Assembly: GCA_002751075.1 (NCBI GenBank)
Contig: NAOQ01000584.1
Span: 1,591 to 18,311, forward strand
Direction: 5' to 3'
DNA from: Ichthyophonus hoferi
Lineage: Eukaryota > Opisthokonta > Ichthyosporea > Ichthyophonida > Ichthyophonidae
DNA: 16,721 bases
Positions 1 through 15,960 of this stretch are shown in pieces (positions within the stretch are counted from its first letter, which is position 1; every line of letters starts with the position of its first letter). The position numbers and the translations under genes were made by a program. The notes under the pieces were generated by a model. That model was not told the origin of the DNA and ran no database searches. It saw only the letters and a list, made by a program, of their open reading frames with translations.

Positions 1-190
1 ACTATTACTACTACTATTACTATTACTATTACTATTACTATTCCTATTACTATTATTATTACTATTACTATTACTCTTACAGTTACTATTATTATTATTA
101 TTATTATTATTACTACAATTACTATTACAATTACTATTACTATTGCTGTTCCTATTACTATTACTATTATTGATACTATTACTATGATTA
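1..190. repeat. ATTACT-type simple repeat
   Basis: Imperfect tandem array built from ATT and ACT triplets, mostly as the hexamer ATTACT, interrupted by CCT, GCT and ATT runs. It probably lies in an intron of the MARS2 gene, because the first exon visible downstream starts inside a codon series and upstream exons are still missing. No reading frame or splice-bounded coding segment was seen in 1-354. Confidence 0.85.
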
Positions 191-364
191 TATAGCATTC
201 ATACAACTCTACCTACACCTTGTCGTTTTTACTACCATTATTCTTATATTCAAAAAAACTAAATCTCTTTGTGTGATGGGTATATATATGTTGACGATTT
301 ATATAGGTAATATAGGTATATACATGCTTATAACCTAAAAAAAACTATATATAAAAACATAAAG

Positions 365-7075
<6,711 letters not shown>

Positions 7076-7077
<2 letters not shown>

Positions 7078-7089
7078 TAAAATAATAAA
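7076..7089 (+). terminator. Possible MARS2 polyadenylation signals
   Basis: AATAAA at 7076-7081 overlaps the stop codon and a second copy lies at 7084-7089. If used, the 3' UTR would be extremely short. In DNA this rich in A and T the hexamer also arises by chance. Confidence 0.35.
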
Positions 7090-7284
7090 TCTATGTTCTA
7101 AACCATCATAATATAGTAACAATAATTACCAAGTGTATGATTTTCAGCATATATTGTGGTTATTTTATCATTTATGTTTGCATGGCTCCCTATAACTGCC
7201 AGCAGAGAATCAAGAAGTTGGTTTTATTCAGTATTATTAGTTATGTATAGGTCAAGATGATGATAGAGACCTTGTTAACTTACT

Positions 7285-7545
7285 AAGTATAGCCTATACT
7301 ATATATATCCATTTATACTATATCTTATTATACTATAGCTTAATATAATGTATCCTATCCTATTCTACTATACTATTTCCTACTATACTATACTATATTC
7401 CCAAGTAATATACCCTATTATGCTATACCCCATCATATTATACTATATCATATCTTATTATGCTATATCCTATCCTACTATACTATATCTTAATGGTAAT
7501 ATATCCTATCATATTATGTTATATCCTAATATACTATATCCTAAA
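7285..7545. repeat. TATAC/TATCC pentamer array
   Basis: About 260 bp of 5-bp-periodic sequence built from ACTAT, ATCCT and ATTAT words. The 111-codon open frame at 7348-7683 is mostly this repeat (products rich in Y, I, L, P) and is not called a gene. Confidence 0.8.
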
Positions 7546-8154
7546 CCATTCCAAAAACATAACGGCATATACACATCAACAAGCATCATTTGTATAAAGC
7601 AGTTTAGAAAAATTACAAAACATGTTATATGTATAATACTAATATATATATATATAGGAATTACTAGCATACTTGCTCAATAAGGTAACCACATCAACCA
7701 ATTGAATTGTTACAATCTTGATGCTGTATTAGGCTCCATTCCATTAGTATGGCTTTACAAGTGGTTAGGATGCGTGTGAACAGATTTTGGCGCATATGTA
7801 TGCTAATTAATTATATCCACACAGGCAATTATAATAGAACATGATAAATCCAAGTTGCTCATTAATTTTAATTAATTAGTTACACATTTTCACAAGTTAA
7901 TCATACAGTAATGTCTGCCTGATCCAGTCAGGTGGTAATGTTACACAAGTCTAAATATAGCTGAAGTAGTTCTATCATACGTTTTTTCTCTGTTGCAAGT
8001 TATCGATATTCCTTATAAATATTAAATAAAATTGATTGATTAAATATAAAATAAAGGTATAAAGTGGTATGGTATGTACAACCTGGCAGTTAGTTACAAG
8101 CATGTCATTGGAAGGCAGTCAGCCACGATTGATGTCATTCATTATTTGCTCCAA

Positions 8155-8398
8155 TCCTAATCACCAATGATAATTTATAATTAGTAAACTACCCCATAAA
8201 TTATATATTTTTCATGCAATATCCGACTATAAAATGTACTTTATGCTTAACAATTTTATCAACTAAATCCTTAATATCCTAATCACCAATGATAATTTAT
8301 AATTAGTAAACTACCCCATAAATTATATATTTTTCATGCAATATCCGACTATAAAATGTACTTTATGCTTAACAATTTTATCAACTAAATCCTTAATA
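8155..8398. repeat. Perfect 122-bp tandem direct duplication
   Basis: Copy 1 is 8155-8276 and copy 2 is 8277-8398. The copies read identically base for base, head to tail, with no spacer. The unit has mixed sequence and is not a microsatellite. It lies in the spacer downstream of both genes. Confidence 0.95.
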
Positions 8399-8682
8399 TG
8401 TTTCTGTTGGTACAAGATCAGGCTTGAAGAAACAATAGTAAAATTATAGTAGATATATACCACAAAAACGGTTACAAATGAATAAACATAAAACAAGGAC
8501 TATTTGTTAACAAGAGAAAAATACTATATATAGATAAATATGTACTGCAATTTGATACATCAGGACAAAGATGAGAGATTGGTTGTTATGAAGGGATTCT
8601 TCCACTCCTATATGCACCTTAAATATTACTTGGTATCATCACCCTACAACAGATGCAGTACATGCAACATATGCAACACATA

Positions 8683-8688
8683 TTTAAT
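8683..8688 (-). terminator. Possible carrier-gene polyadenylation signal
   Basis: ATTAAA on the minus strand, 24-29 bases past the carrier stop codon. This is the common variant of AATAAA. Position supports it, but base composition makes chance likely too. Confidence 0.3.
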
Positions 8689-8711
8689 CACAATCCTTTA
8701 GTTTACCTAAA

Positions 8712-8821
8712 TTATTTATGGGGATGATCCAACATACGTCCAAAATAGGCTTTACCCGCCTCATAGCTACCAATCATAATAGCACAGGCTGGTGCTACTT
8801 TAGCGACCCTGGGCACTAGAC
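8712..8821 (-). CDS. Carrier exon 11 (stop codon)
   Basis: The acceptor is TTCCTATAG and G|GT gives Gly. The exon encodes LVPRVAKVAPACAIMIGSYE then AGKAYFGRMLD and HPHK, with the stop TAA at 8714-8712. VAPACAIMIxxYE is the conserved helix 6 of this subfamily. Confidence 0.94.
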
Positions 8822-11800
8822 CTATAGGAAGAGAGGAATATTCCAGTGAAAGGACAGTATGTAAGGGTTAGTAGGCATAAGAGGGGGAGGTGATTGTTAA
8901 CTATATTGCATTATATTATATTATATTCTACTATATTATATTATACAATACAAATCTAAATTATAATATATATCATAGTACCTATATATATATGAACTAT
9001 CAATTATCAATAGAGGACTTAGATATCATTGGATTAGAGTCATACCTGCCATCAGCCCGGGGTAACCTCTCTTCCTGATAATAGTGGACCACACAGTGGT
9101 CATACGCATTGGCTTTTTATCTAAAACAATCACAAAAAGTATTATTAGTATATAGCTACACAATGTGTTACTATTAGTATACATTAATTCCTGTTGCTCC
9201 ATTATTTACACACTCACCTATTTACACAAATCAAAGAATAGACCATGAAACCTTGAACATCACCACACCATATATGCATAGAGGTTACAAACAAATAAAG
9301 AGAACTCTATATAAACATATATCCTGTCTAGAACATACATGCACTGCACATTCTCACAACTTGTTAGCATGTATATGGATCTCAGCCTAGGCCCCTATTG
9401 CATCTGTTTGTTCTTCCAATCATTTATCCAAATAAATATAGATTCCAAAAGAAAAGAGAAAGTATATGTATGTGTGTGTAAAAGAGAAAGAAAGACAGAG
9501 ACAGGTAGCATGAAATGAAACAAACTGAGAAAAATCAACAGGGAGGCAGAAAGAGAAAGAGAAGGAGAAGGAGAAGCTATGAGATAGAAATACCTGTGAG
9601 ATCTATCTGTTGATAGGTCTTGATGACGTCAAATGGCATGGTGATTACTGCCGCTATCTGCACGTGAAAGTTAGTGTGGATTTCCCATTGGTCTATTTTA
9701 TAATCTATAGCTGTATATGTATATGCAGCAATAAAAATATTAAAAATAAAACATAAAAGTTAAAATATAAAATACAAAATATAAAACAGAAACCAAGGCA
9801 TTTTATATTACTAGTTCAGTACAGTCCTCTCTATTTACATCTGTATATATGTATCATCCATACAGACTAATATATATATATGTATAATAAGAATACACTA
9901 TTCCAACAATACACTAATATAAAAATGCAATATATGTATTACAATACAACCTACCGCGCCAGATACACCCCCACACACAAATGATTCAAAGAATGAATCC
10001 ATAGAGTGAGCTGGTGGATGTTGGCGCCCAAAGACCTTTCTCTTAATAGTCTCATAGCTGGCCCAATATATGGCTGAAGGTGCGTGTATGTATTAGGATT
10101 GCATATATGATAAATAGATACGTAGATAAATAAATATGCCTGCAGATGCAGGTATGTATGTATGCATGTATGTATGGAGGGAGAGTTCAAATATATAATA
10201 AAATATAATACATACATACATGGCATACCAAAGTATGCAAATATATAATAAAATATAATACATACATACATGGCATACCAAAGTATGTCGTATGCCACAT
10301 AGTGTATTATAACAGTACATCACATACGACAATAAGATCTACTACCATCCATACATGTTTATTTGTCCAGGCGAATATTAAACATAAATCGAAAGTTAAG
10401 TAAAAAATAAGAAGTTTAACAAATATATTCCATTGGTGCTTACCAGAGAACGGCACGTCTCTCCATAGGGTAGGACTGAGACCACGCCATAAACTACTCA
10501 TCCCATTGGTCCGTACCATTATTCTAAGAAGTAATCCTAGTTCTAAATTTTAATGAGGAAAGATGATTGGAGGAGAGAAAGGGGTAAGTAGGTGTTAAAA
10601 AGGAAATAAACAACAAAACAAAAAAAAAAGAGAGAAGGCTTGAGGTTACATATAATAGAAATACTCTATAATTACAAATCATATCTCGTATGGCTATGCA
10701 TAATATACAGATTGCGACTACTTAGAGGATGCTTTGCTTTATATGGCAATAATTAATTAAAGGTAATTAAACAATAATATCATTGTTTCTGTAGTTATCA
10801 TTGGTAGAGGGAATGGAGGAGCAAGAAGAGAAAAAAAAAGATTAATATATAAATGGTATATGGTATAATATGCTATGATATGATATAGAATAATATGCTT
10901 CGACATAATATAATACAATATAATATAATATAACGTAACATTATGTACTATAATGGTATGATGTGCTATAATATAATAAGATACAATACACTGCCAGTAA
11001 GTAAAACATGATAGTCGACCAATAACAGTTAAGAACCCCAACCTCTATATGTCATCCTATCCTGAGACTGAGCCTTGGTTCGAAACAGTTCCATGGGAGA
11101 AATGAGTGCGACTGCACCTACTGTATATATATGGATACAAAGATATGTTGGTATATTTACATTTGAAATTTAATAATGATATATTATGGGGTTATTATCA
11201 TTATCATTATCTAAAAACAATAAATAAACATCACATATGAAGACAACATTCAGGAATGGTGTATATACCAGTCCCTATTACCTATATAAGATATCACTCT
11301 CACGTGATGAATATAACAAATTAACTGATCGGTGGTTTATAGATAAAGTTAGTACTAGTGGATATAGTTAGAAATACCACTGCTCACACACATGTTTACC
11401 CTTTCCCTTTTAATCCAATCACCTCTAGCCACTAATTACTGCTTCTAATTGGCTTCTCCTCATACCCAATGACTATATAATAGTAAGCATACCTTTCCAA
11501 CGAAGCTGTTCTTATTTTGTGCATATAAGTATAAATTATAAAGAGATCATCCTAGTGGTCTGTGTCGTTTTATAATAACTAATCTTCAATGATTTATTTG
11601 AAAATGAAGTCCAAAAGGTATACAAACCAATAATATGATTATGAAGACCAATATATACCTACCGCTGGTTGATTCTTTGTAGCCAAATGTATAGAACAAC
11701 CAAGAGAACAACATAATGCCATACATTGTAAATATATCACTGGTAAAACTATCACTTATACCCACTTCCTATAATATTAACCTGGCCGACTATATATTAA

Positions 11801-13612
11801 TACCACGCACCAACAAAGTACATAATGGCTTATACCACTACATAATACTACATGCATATACTTATTACACTAATGGCCTTAACCATTTGTTTTCCAAAAG
11901 TCCTTTTAAATTTTAAATGATAAACCGTAATCCTAAAAAGTAAAAATTGCATTAGCTTACACATCAGAAGTCACAGTTTCATTCCGCCAATCATAATACA
12001 TAGGATAAGGAGTGCCATATATAAACTAATTATTCATTAACAACTTAGTATTACTCACATTATGACTAACTAGCCGGAAATATGTTACATGTATATTCGT
12101 TACATCTATCAGGAATCAAGGCTTACATATGTCAATGTAGTTGTAGTTTAAGACCTACTCACATCGTGCAGTAGCTCCAGCAACCAATGGGGCAACGACA
12201 TCTGGTAGCTTAGTCTTTAGCTCTCCTCTAATCATATCGTATGAGGTGAAGTATATCATAGTAGAGGGTAGGGACATGAACCTGTAACGAGTAAAGAAAA
12301 GGAAAAGGATTAGAAAGAGGGTAACACTGATAAGCTATATATCATAGCAGTTATAGAATAGCAACAATAATAGCAATAGTAGTAATAATAATAAAGAGAG
12401 AGAATGGATCATTGTTCTTTCCTTGCATACATCTATCTATATTTCTATATTAATTACTCCATTTTATTATTATTCTCTATCTATATATAGCAGCCAATCA
12501 TTGTGATGCCAAATAGAGCATATTTCATTTAAACCTCATTGTCCCCAATTAACCCACCAATCAGGTGTCTTATATATTAATCATCCAATCAAATAAACTA
12601 CATATATTAATATTAATGAATAATCAAATGAAAATTTCGATTAATCAAGAAAGTCATACAACAAATCAAACAAATCCTCGCTCATCTATTGGTGCAATAT
12701 CACATTATAATTTAGTAACAATAACCAGTCCCCCATATTAATACTCAATTACATATACAAATACAGCTTTAACTCGGAGATTTAAACCAATCAAACTCAT
12801 TGTATAAAAATTAAAGACCAAACCTACAAGGTAGGCACTAGTCCACGCCATAATGATGTCACGCCCTCTGTTCTGGCGATCTTCATAAAGGCATCCTATA
12901 TATAGTAACTCTATGAGCCAATAAAAATGCCTTTTCATTTTCTTGCAGAGATTGTCTGCGTATGTTACACTATAGAAACATATATATATATATATATATA
13001 TTAGAGATTCCAGAAAACTATATATGATATATGATGTAATATATAGTGTACAATGTATATTATATAATGTATCGTATAGTATACAGTGTATGGTGTATAG
13101 AATATGGTCCACAAAGTATAATTTATAATACGGAAACTTGTATTTTCCTATAGAGAAGTGCATATGTTGGCATATAGATATATATATGTATGTCTGTGTA
13201 TATAGGTATATAGAACCATATGTGTAGGGATATATCTATCTATCCCTATACAAGATAGAACTATAGCACCAGGATACTCACCATAGTGCCGGTAAAGTGG
13301 ACCTTCGAATCGCCACACAACTCGCATACAGTGTCCATCAGACCATTGCTAAAGATAACACGGCAGGGCTTACCTGGGTGTAGAGCCTGGAGGGAGGGGG
13401 AAAAAGTAGGAGAAGAGAAGGGACCATTACGTGAGGGGGTTGGGGAAGATACAGATAAAAAAGTGAGAAATCAAAGATTAAAAACATGTAAGGAGAAATA
13501 TTATTGACTATAAACGGTGAAAACAATAAATACATAGATTAATATAGACTAAATTATAAGAGAAAGGACTAGGTAGAGTGAGTCAGTCCAGATAGATAAA
13601 TACGTATACAAG

Positions 13613-13645
<33 letters not shown>

Positions 13646-14232
13646 GGACTCCTTGAAGTGTTGATAAACATGCCACCTCCCACACCCACATACCCACACT
13701 GATATATATAGAGATAGTGAGCCCCAAGCCTCAACCTACAAGATACTGTGTAGACGGTAGAGCAGCAAAACCTACCGACGCCTGCTGGGCCTGTATGCGA
13801 ACCTTAACAACGTCAAAGGGGGTCACTGTAATAAATCCCATGTTATTATTTGTACCCGCCTATTGCAAGAAACCAATTGCTTCTCTTGACTCAGGATAAT
13901 TAAAATATATAAGTACATCACATATACAAAAACATTCATAACTATCTCTATATCTTCATCCATTCTTTATTGTTGCATTCAAGCCTGTATGTTCATCTAT
14001 CACAAACAGAAACAAAAACACCTATCTAAACATCCATATATATAATATTACTAATGCAGGAATAATCCAAGCCCTTCCACATCAGCTGTCAAAAAACAAA
14101 ATATACAACCCACAAACCTCAACAATCAACATTAATACCCTGAAACTTACTTAGTAATGAAGTTATAATAGCCCCACTGCAAGAAGCAATCATTTGTTGC
14201 CCAGGCGATATATTTTTCTCCGTTAGTGCCAT
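8712..14232 (-). CDS. Mitochondrial carrier, SLC25A39/SLC25A40 family (11 exons, complete)
   Basis: Inner-membrane carrier of the group known in animals to import glutathione into mitochondria (yeast homologue MTM1). Exons in transcript order: 14232-14151, 13825-13776, 13386-13282, 12895-12828, 12281-12163, 11120-11043, 10536-10444, 10073-9955, 9657-9594, 9120-9046, 8821-8712. The phases agree throughout, giving 963 nt and 320 residues, near the usual length. The three carrier signatures are PFDVVK (30-35), PMELFR (150-155) and PFDVIK (246-251), each on an odd-numbered transmembrane helix. SLWRGL follows the first two repeats. Subfamily marks are the SNGLMD-containing matrix loop (45-79), FTGTMDAF, RDVPFSAIYW and VAPACAIMI. 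The ATG has a strong context (A at -3, G at +4). SLC25A39 and SLC25A40 are sister paralogues; the loop wording is closer to SLC25A40, but the sequence alone does not separate the two, so no symbol is assigned. Confidence 0.94.
8900..8990. repeat. TTATA-type array in carrier intron 10
   Basis: 5-bp-periodic ATTATATTATATT run that decays into (AT)n, lying between exons 11 and 10 of the carrier gene. Confidence 0.6.
9046..9120 (-). CDS. Carrier exon 10
   Basis: The acceptor is TTGTTTTAG and G|AT gives Asp. The exon encodes KKPMRMTTVWSTIIRKRGYP then GLMA. The loop after the third signature is about a dozen residues shorter than my recollection of the human proteins. The donor is GCAG|gtatga (phase 1). 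Confidence 0.9.
9432..9575. repeat. Polypurine tract in carrier intron 9
   Basis: The + strand is strongly purine-rich, densest at 9480-9575 with GAGAAAGAGAAGG words. On the coding (minus) strand it is a pyrimidine tract starting about 20 bases past the exon 9 donor. Confidence 0.7.
9594..9657 (-). CDS. Carrier exon 9 with third signature
   Basis: The acceptor is CACGTGCAG. The exon encodes IAAVITMPFDVIKTYQQIDL with signature PFDVIK. The donor is ACAG|gtattt (phase 1). A long polypurine/polypyrimidine tract follows in the intron. Confidence 0.93.
9955..10073 (-). CDS. Carrier exon 8
   Basis: The acceptor is CCTTCAG and G|CC gives Ala. The exon encodes IYWASYETIKRKVFGRQ then SFFESFVCGGVSGA, that is helix 4, a loop and the start of helix 5. 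The donor is GCG|gtaggt (phase 0). Confidence 0.93.
10188..10287. repeat. Perfect 50-bp tandem direct duplication
   Basis: Copy 1 is 10188-10237 and copy 2 is 10238-10287, identical base for base, in carrier intron 7. Each unit includes ACATACATACATGGCATACC. Confidence 0.95.
10444..10536 (-). CDS. Carrier exon 7
   Basis: The acceptor is GAACTAG ending at 10537. A nearer AG at 10525-10524 would break the phase. The exon encodes LLLRIMVRTNG, SLWRGLSPTLWRDVPFS. The donor is TCTG|gtaagc (phase 1). Confidence 0.91.
10855..10985. repeat. TATAA pentamer array in carrier intron 6
   Basis: 5-bp-periodic run (GATATGATATAG, ATATAATATAATATAAC), here with the TATAA phase on the + strand. The long minus-strand frame over it is a by-product of the repeat. 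Confidence 0.75.
11043..11120 (-). CDS. Carrier exon 6 with second signature
   Basis: The acceptor is ATATACAG, chosen over a TAG three bases further because T|TA gives Leu and the family stretch ARxGAV. The exon encodes GAVALISPMELFRTKAQS and MTYR, with signature PMELFR. The donor is AGAG|gttggg (phase 1). Confidence 0.91.
12163..12281 (-). CDS. Carrier exon 5
   Basis: The acceptor is CGTTACAG. The exon encodes FMSLPSTMIYFTSYDMIRG and the AGATAR segment of helix 3, matching family VPATVIYFTxYD and VAGxxAR. The donor is CGAT|gtgagt (phase 1). Confidence 0.93.
12828..12895 (-). CDS. Carrier exon 4
   Basis: The acceptor is TATATAG. The exon encodes DAFMKIARTEGVTSLWRGLV, a matrix helix followed by the start of helix 2. 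The donor is ACCTT|gtaggt (phase 2). Confidence 0.92.
13018..13110. repeat. 5-bp-periodic array in carrier intron 3
   Basis: TATAGTATACAGTGTATGGTG-type words with loose 5-bp period beside an (AT)n run at about 12979-13001. The 141-codon minus-strand open frame at 12738-13163 mixes this repeat with the shadow of exon 4 and is not a gene. Confidence 0.55.
13282..13386 (-). CDS. Carrier exon 3, cysteine-bearing matrix loop
   Basis: The acceptor is CCTCCAG behind a long pyrimidine tract. The exon encodes residues 45-79, including GKPCRVIFSNGLMD, VCELCGD and FTGTM, with Cys at 52, 65 and 68. This matrix loop carries the iron-sensing cysteines in human SLC25A39. The donor is ATG|gtgagt (phase 0). 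Confidence 0.92.
13776..13825 (-). CDS. Carrier exon 2 with first signature
   Basis: The acceptor is TTATTACAG and A|TG gives Met. The exon encodes TPFDVVKVRIQAQQAS with signature PFDVVK. The donor is TCG|gtaggt (phase 0). Confidence 0.93.
14151..14232 (-). CDS. Carrier exon 1 (start codon)
   Basis: ATG at 14232-14230. The exon encodes MALTEKNISPGQQMIASCSG and helix 1, matching the family start ISPLQQMVASxTGA. The donor is CTAA|gtaagt (phase 1). Confidence 0.92.
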
Positions 14233-14359
14233 GTTAATAATAAATAATAATAAATGAATAGATGAGAGTTAAACTTCAAACTAGTTAAACTTCAAACTAG
14301 ATGCTTGTATTTTAGTTGTTTTTTGCGGTTCAATTAAACTGAAGTATGAAGCATGTAGC
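14233..14359. promoter_or_regulatory. Probable bidirectional promoter / divergent 5' region
   Basis: The 127 bases between the carrier ATG (minus strand) and the signal-peptide ATG (plus strand) must hold both 5' UTRs and at least one promoter. The interval contains a perfect 16-bp tandem repeat (14269-14300) and an ATAA-rich run next to the carrier start. No clear TATA box is seen for either direction. Confidence 0.5.
14269..14300. repeat. 16-bp tandem repeat in the divergent promoter
   Basis: TTAAACTTCAAACTAG occurs twice without a gap (14269-14284, 14285-14300). It lies 37-68 bases upstream of the carrier ATG. Confidence 0.9.
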
Positions 14360-14455
14360 ATGGCGTGGCGAACGAATTGGATACTATCCCTACTGTTAAG
14401 CCTATGTGTGCTTTGTTCCCCTGCCCATACTTTAGTATTCTATAATTTGTCCTAC
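14360..14455 (+). CDS. Signal-peptide first exon of an unidentified gene
   Basis: ATG with strong initiation context (A at -3, G at +4) opens 32 codons: a charged start MAWRTN, a hydrophobic core WILSLLLSLCVLC, then SPAHTLVFYNLSY. This is a textbook secretory signal peptide with likely cleavage near SPA-H. The reading frame ends at a donor-like TAC|gtatag (phase 0); without splicing it stops two codons later. The exon is divergent to the carrier gene, 127 bases away. The mature protein cannot be named. Candidate further exons (for example 14836-14862, phase 0 on both sides) are too short to trust, so the rest of the gene is unresolved. It could also be a chance frame. Confidence 0.5.
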
Positions 14456-15873
14456 GTATAGTTTTACAGTGTTATATATTATATAGGAATAAAATAAACA
14501 TAACAACCTAACATAGTCATACAAGAACTCTGGAGATTCGCGCATATAGATCGTGCTGTCTGCTATGTCATGACGTCATGGGAAATATTATAGTAGTATG
14601 TGTTTTTATTGATGCGTACTTGCACATATATTGTATATTATATTTAAACTCTGCATACGGCCGCAAAACACCTTATGCTAGTGAATAATACATTATTTCA
14701 GTTAACATCATAATGGTTAAAAGTTGGATAGAATTGAGTGCATCAAGTAATTAAAATCCTATATACTAAGTCAAATCACATATCGGTTATCAGATAGATT
14801 GATTATTTCATTAAATACTTTATCCTGGCGCCAGCAATGTAGAAACGGGAAAAACGTTGAGGTAAAGATAACCTGTCTTTATTTTAAGCCATCACTCTGA
14901 CAATGACGCATGACAGGTGGCGGACTATAATATAATATAAACTAGAAGCCTCTTCTCAACCCTACAATGATTAGCTTAGACTATTATAAGCATAAGTGAT
15001 ACGGCGAGACTGAATATGGATTAAACTGTACACCTAATATAATGTAGTATACAAGAATTGATCTCAATCAGCATCATTACTAGATAAGTTTTGTAGATAA
15101 CCTCTTCTATTTTATTTATAGTAAATAGTCTGAATACAATATATGTTATGCTCTAATAAAAATCAATAAACATTCATTATAATGGATTACATATGCTCCA
15201 ACACACAAGACTCTTGAACTTCAACGACCGGCTAAATCCACTCATTACTGCCTATTATTTTCTAATCGAATTTAAAATATATTTGAATGCTGAACACCAT
15301 TACAGGTGTACAGTTATGTTATTAATACTTAAGCAAACTAGGACTCTAAAAATAAAATGTGGCGCTCAGACTTGCAGGGTTTTTTAAAAACATATCCAAG
15401 CATGATGTCTTTTGGGAACGAATATGAAATCATTGCCAGGAGCCCTTAAAAAGCATACACTGAAGCGACCATGCCAAGTATATTTATGAATCGGGGTATG
15501 CATAATAGCTGCACCTGTACTCTATATTCCCTATGCACGCCCCCATTTTAAATAGGTCATAGTTATACATAAATGATTCATAAATTTCCGGTTCCCAGCC
15601 CTTCCGTCTGCATATTTAACCAGATAAGAAATGAATATTGAAAGTTTTATTGATTTTTTAGAATCCCAGGTACTTAAGCAATCCATACATTATATACATA
15701 TTGTTGGAACATGTGTAATCCGTTATAAGGATTATTTTTTTATATGTATTACAATGTAAGGTAATATATATATTGTAACTGTTTGTCCAGAGGCATAATT
15801 AGATTGTAGTTATCACATATACAATATAGCAGCTGGTAATAAATTAAAAGTTTCTATATCTCTTGACCAATAG
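14456..15873. other. Stretch without a resolved gene
   Basis: If the exon at 14360 is real, this is its first intron plus possible small exons. Acceptor- and donor-bounded candidates occur at 14702-14746 and 14836-14862, without recognisable product. A palindromic CRE-like site lies at 14569-14580. The rest is AT-rich sequence in which no protein family was recognised. Confidence 0.4.
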
Positions 15874-15960
15874 CGTGAGCTAAAAGATGAGTTATGGAAA
15901 GCTTTAGTTTGTAGGTTACCAGACGACAATTTCCAAATACAACTCATTGTCCCTGACTAA
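15874..15960 (+). other. Short coding-like stretch, unknown
   Basis: A 28-codon open stretch (RELKDELWKALVCRL then PDDNFQIQLIVPD, TAA) directly follows an acceptor-like CTCTTGACCAATAG. The composition looks more protein-like than neighbouring AT-rich frames, but the product matches nothing I recognise. It may be an exon fragment, remnant DNA or chance. Confidence 0.25.

Larger units (their letters stand above)
7078..8711. other. Intergenic spacer between convergent genes
   Basis: About 1.6 kb between the MARS2 stop and the carrier stop. It contains a 5-bp-periodic array (7285-7545), a perfect 122-bp tandem duplication (8155-8398) and otherwise unique AT-rich sequence. No splice-bounded coding segment was recognised on either strand. 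Confidence 0.7.

Noticed and set aside
1-190. CRISPR-like array
   Set aside because: The units are continuous 3- and 6-base simple repeats without spacers, in a eukaryotic context.
7348-7683. 111-codon + strand open frame
   Set aside because: The frame is generated by the TATAC/TATCC array and has a low-complexity product.
9624-9631. TGACGTCA (CRE-like) site
   Set aside because: It is inside coding exon 9, spelling the conserved FDVI residues, so the match is explained by coding.
9951-10298. 115-codon - strand open frame
   Set aside because: It covers carrier exon 8 in another frame plus the 50-bp repeat; the true exon is bounded by clear splice sites at 10073 and 9955.
11076-11090. GGTTCGAAAC resembling a tRNA B box
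   Set aside because: It lies within carrier exon 6 (ELFRTK codons), and no cloverleaf can be drawn around it.
12738-13163. 141-codon - strand open frame
   Set aside because: It mixes intron, microsatellite and exon 4 read in the wrong frame; the carrier exon 4 frame is the supported one.
13225-13248. 8-bp perfect hairpin TAGGGATA / TATCCCTA in carrier intron 3
   Set aside because: Short stem in AT-rich intron DNA, expected by chance at this window size; no neighbouring signal supports a function.
14702-14746. Possible small exon after ATTATTTCAG
   Set aside because: It needs phase 1 while the candidate first exon ends in phase 0, and the product is not recognisable.
14836-14862. Possible 27-base exon between CGCCAG and GAG|gtaaag
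   Set aside because: The splice sites look good and the phase is 0 on both sides, but the product (QCRNGKNVE) is too short to support without transcripts.
15193-15387. 64-codon + strand open frame
   Set aside because: No homology recognised, no splice support, and composition typical of intergenic DNA here.
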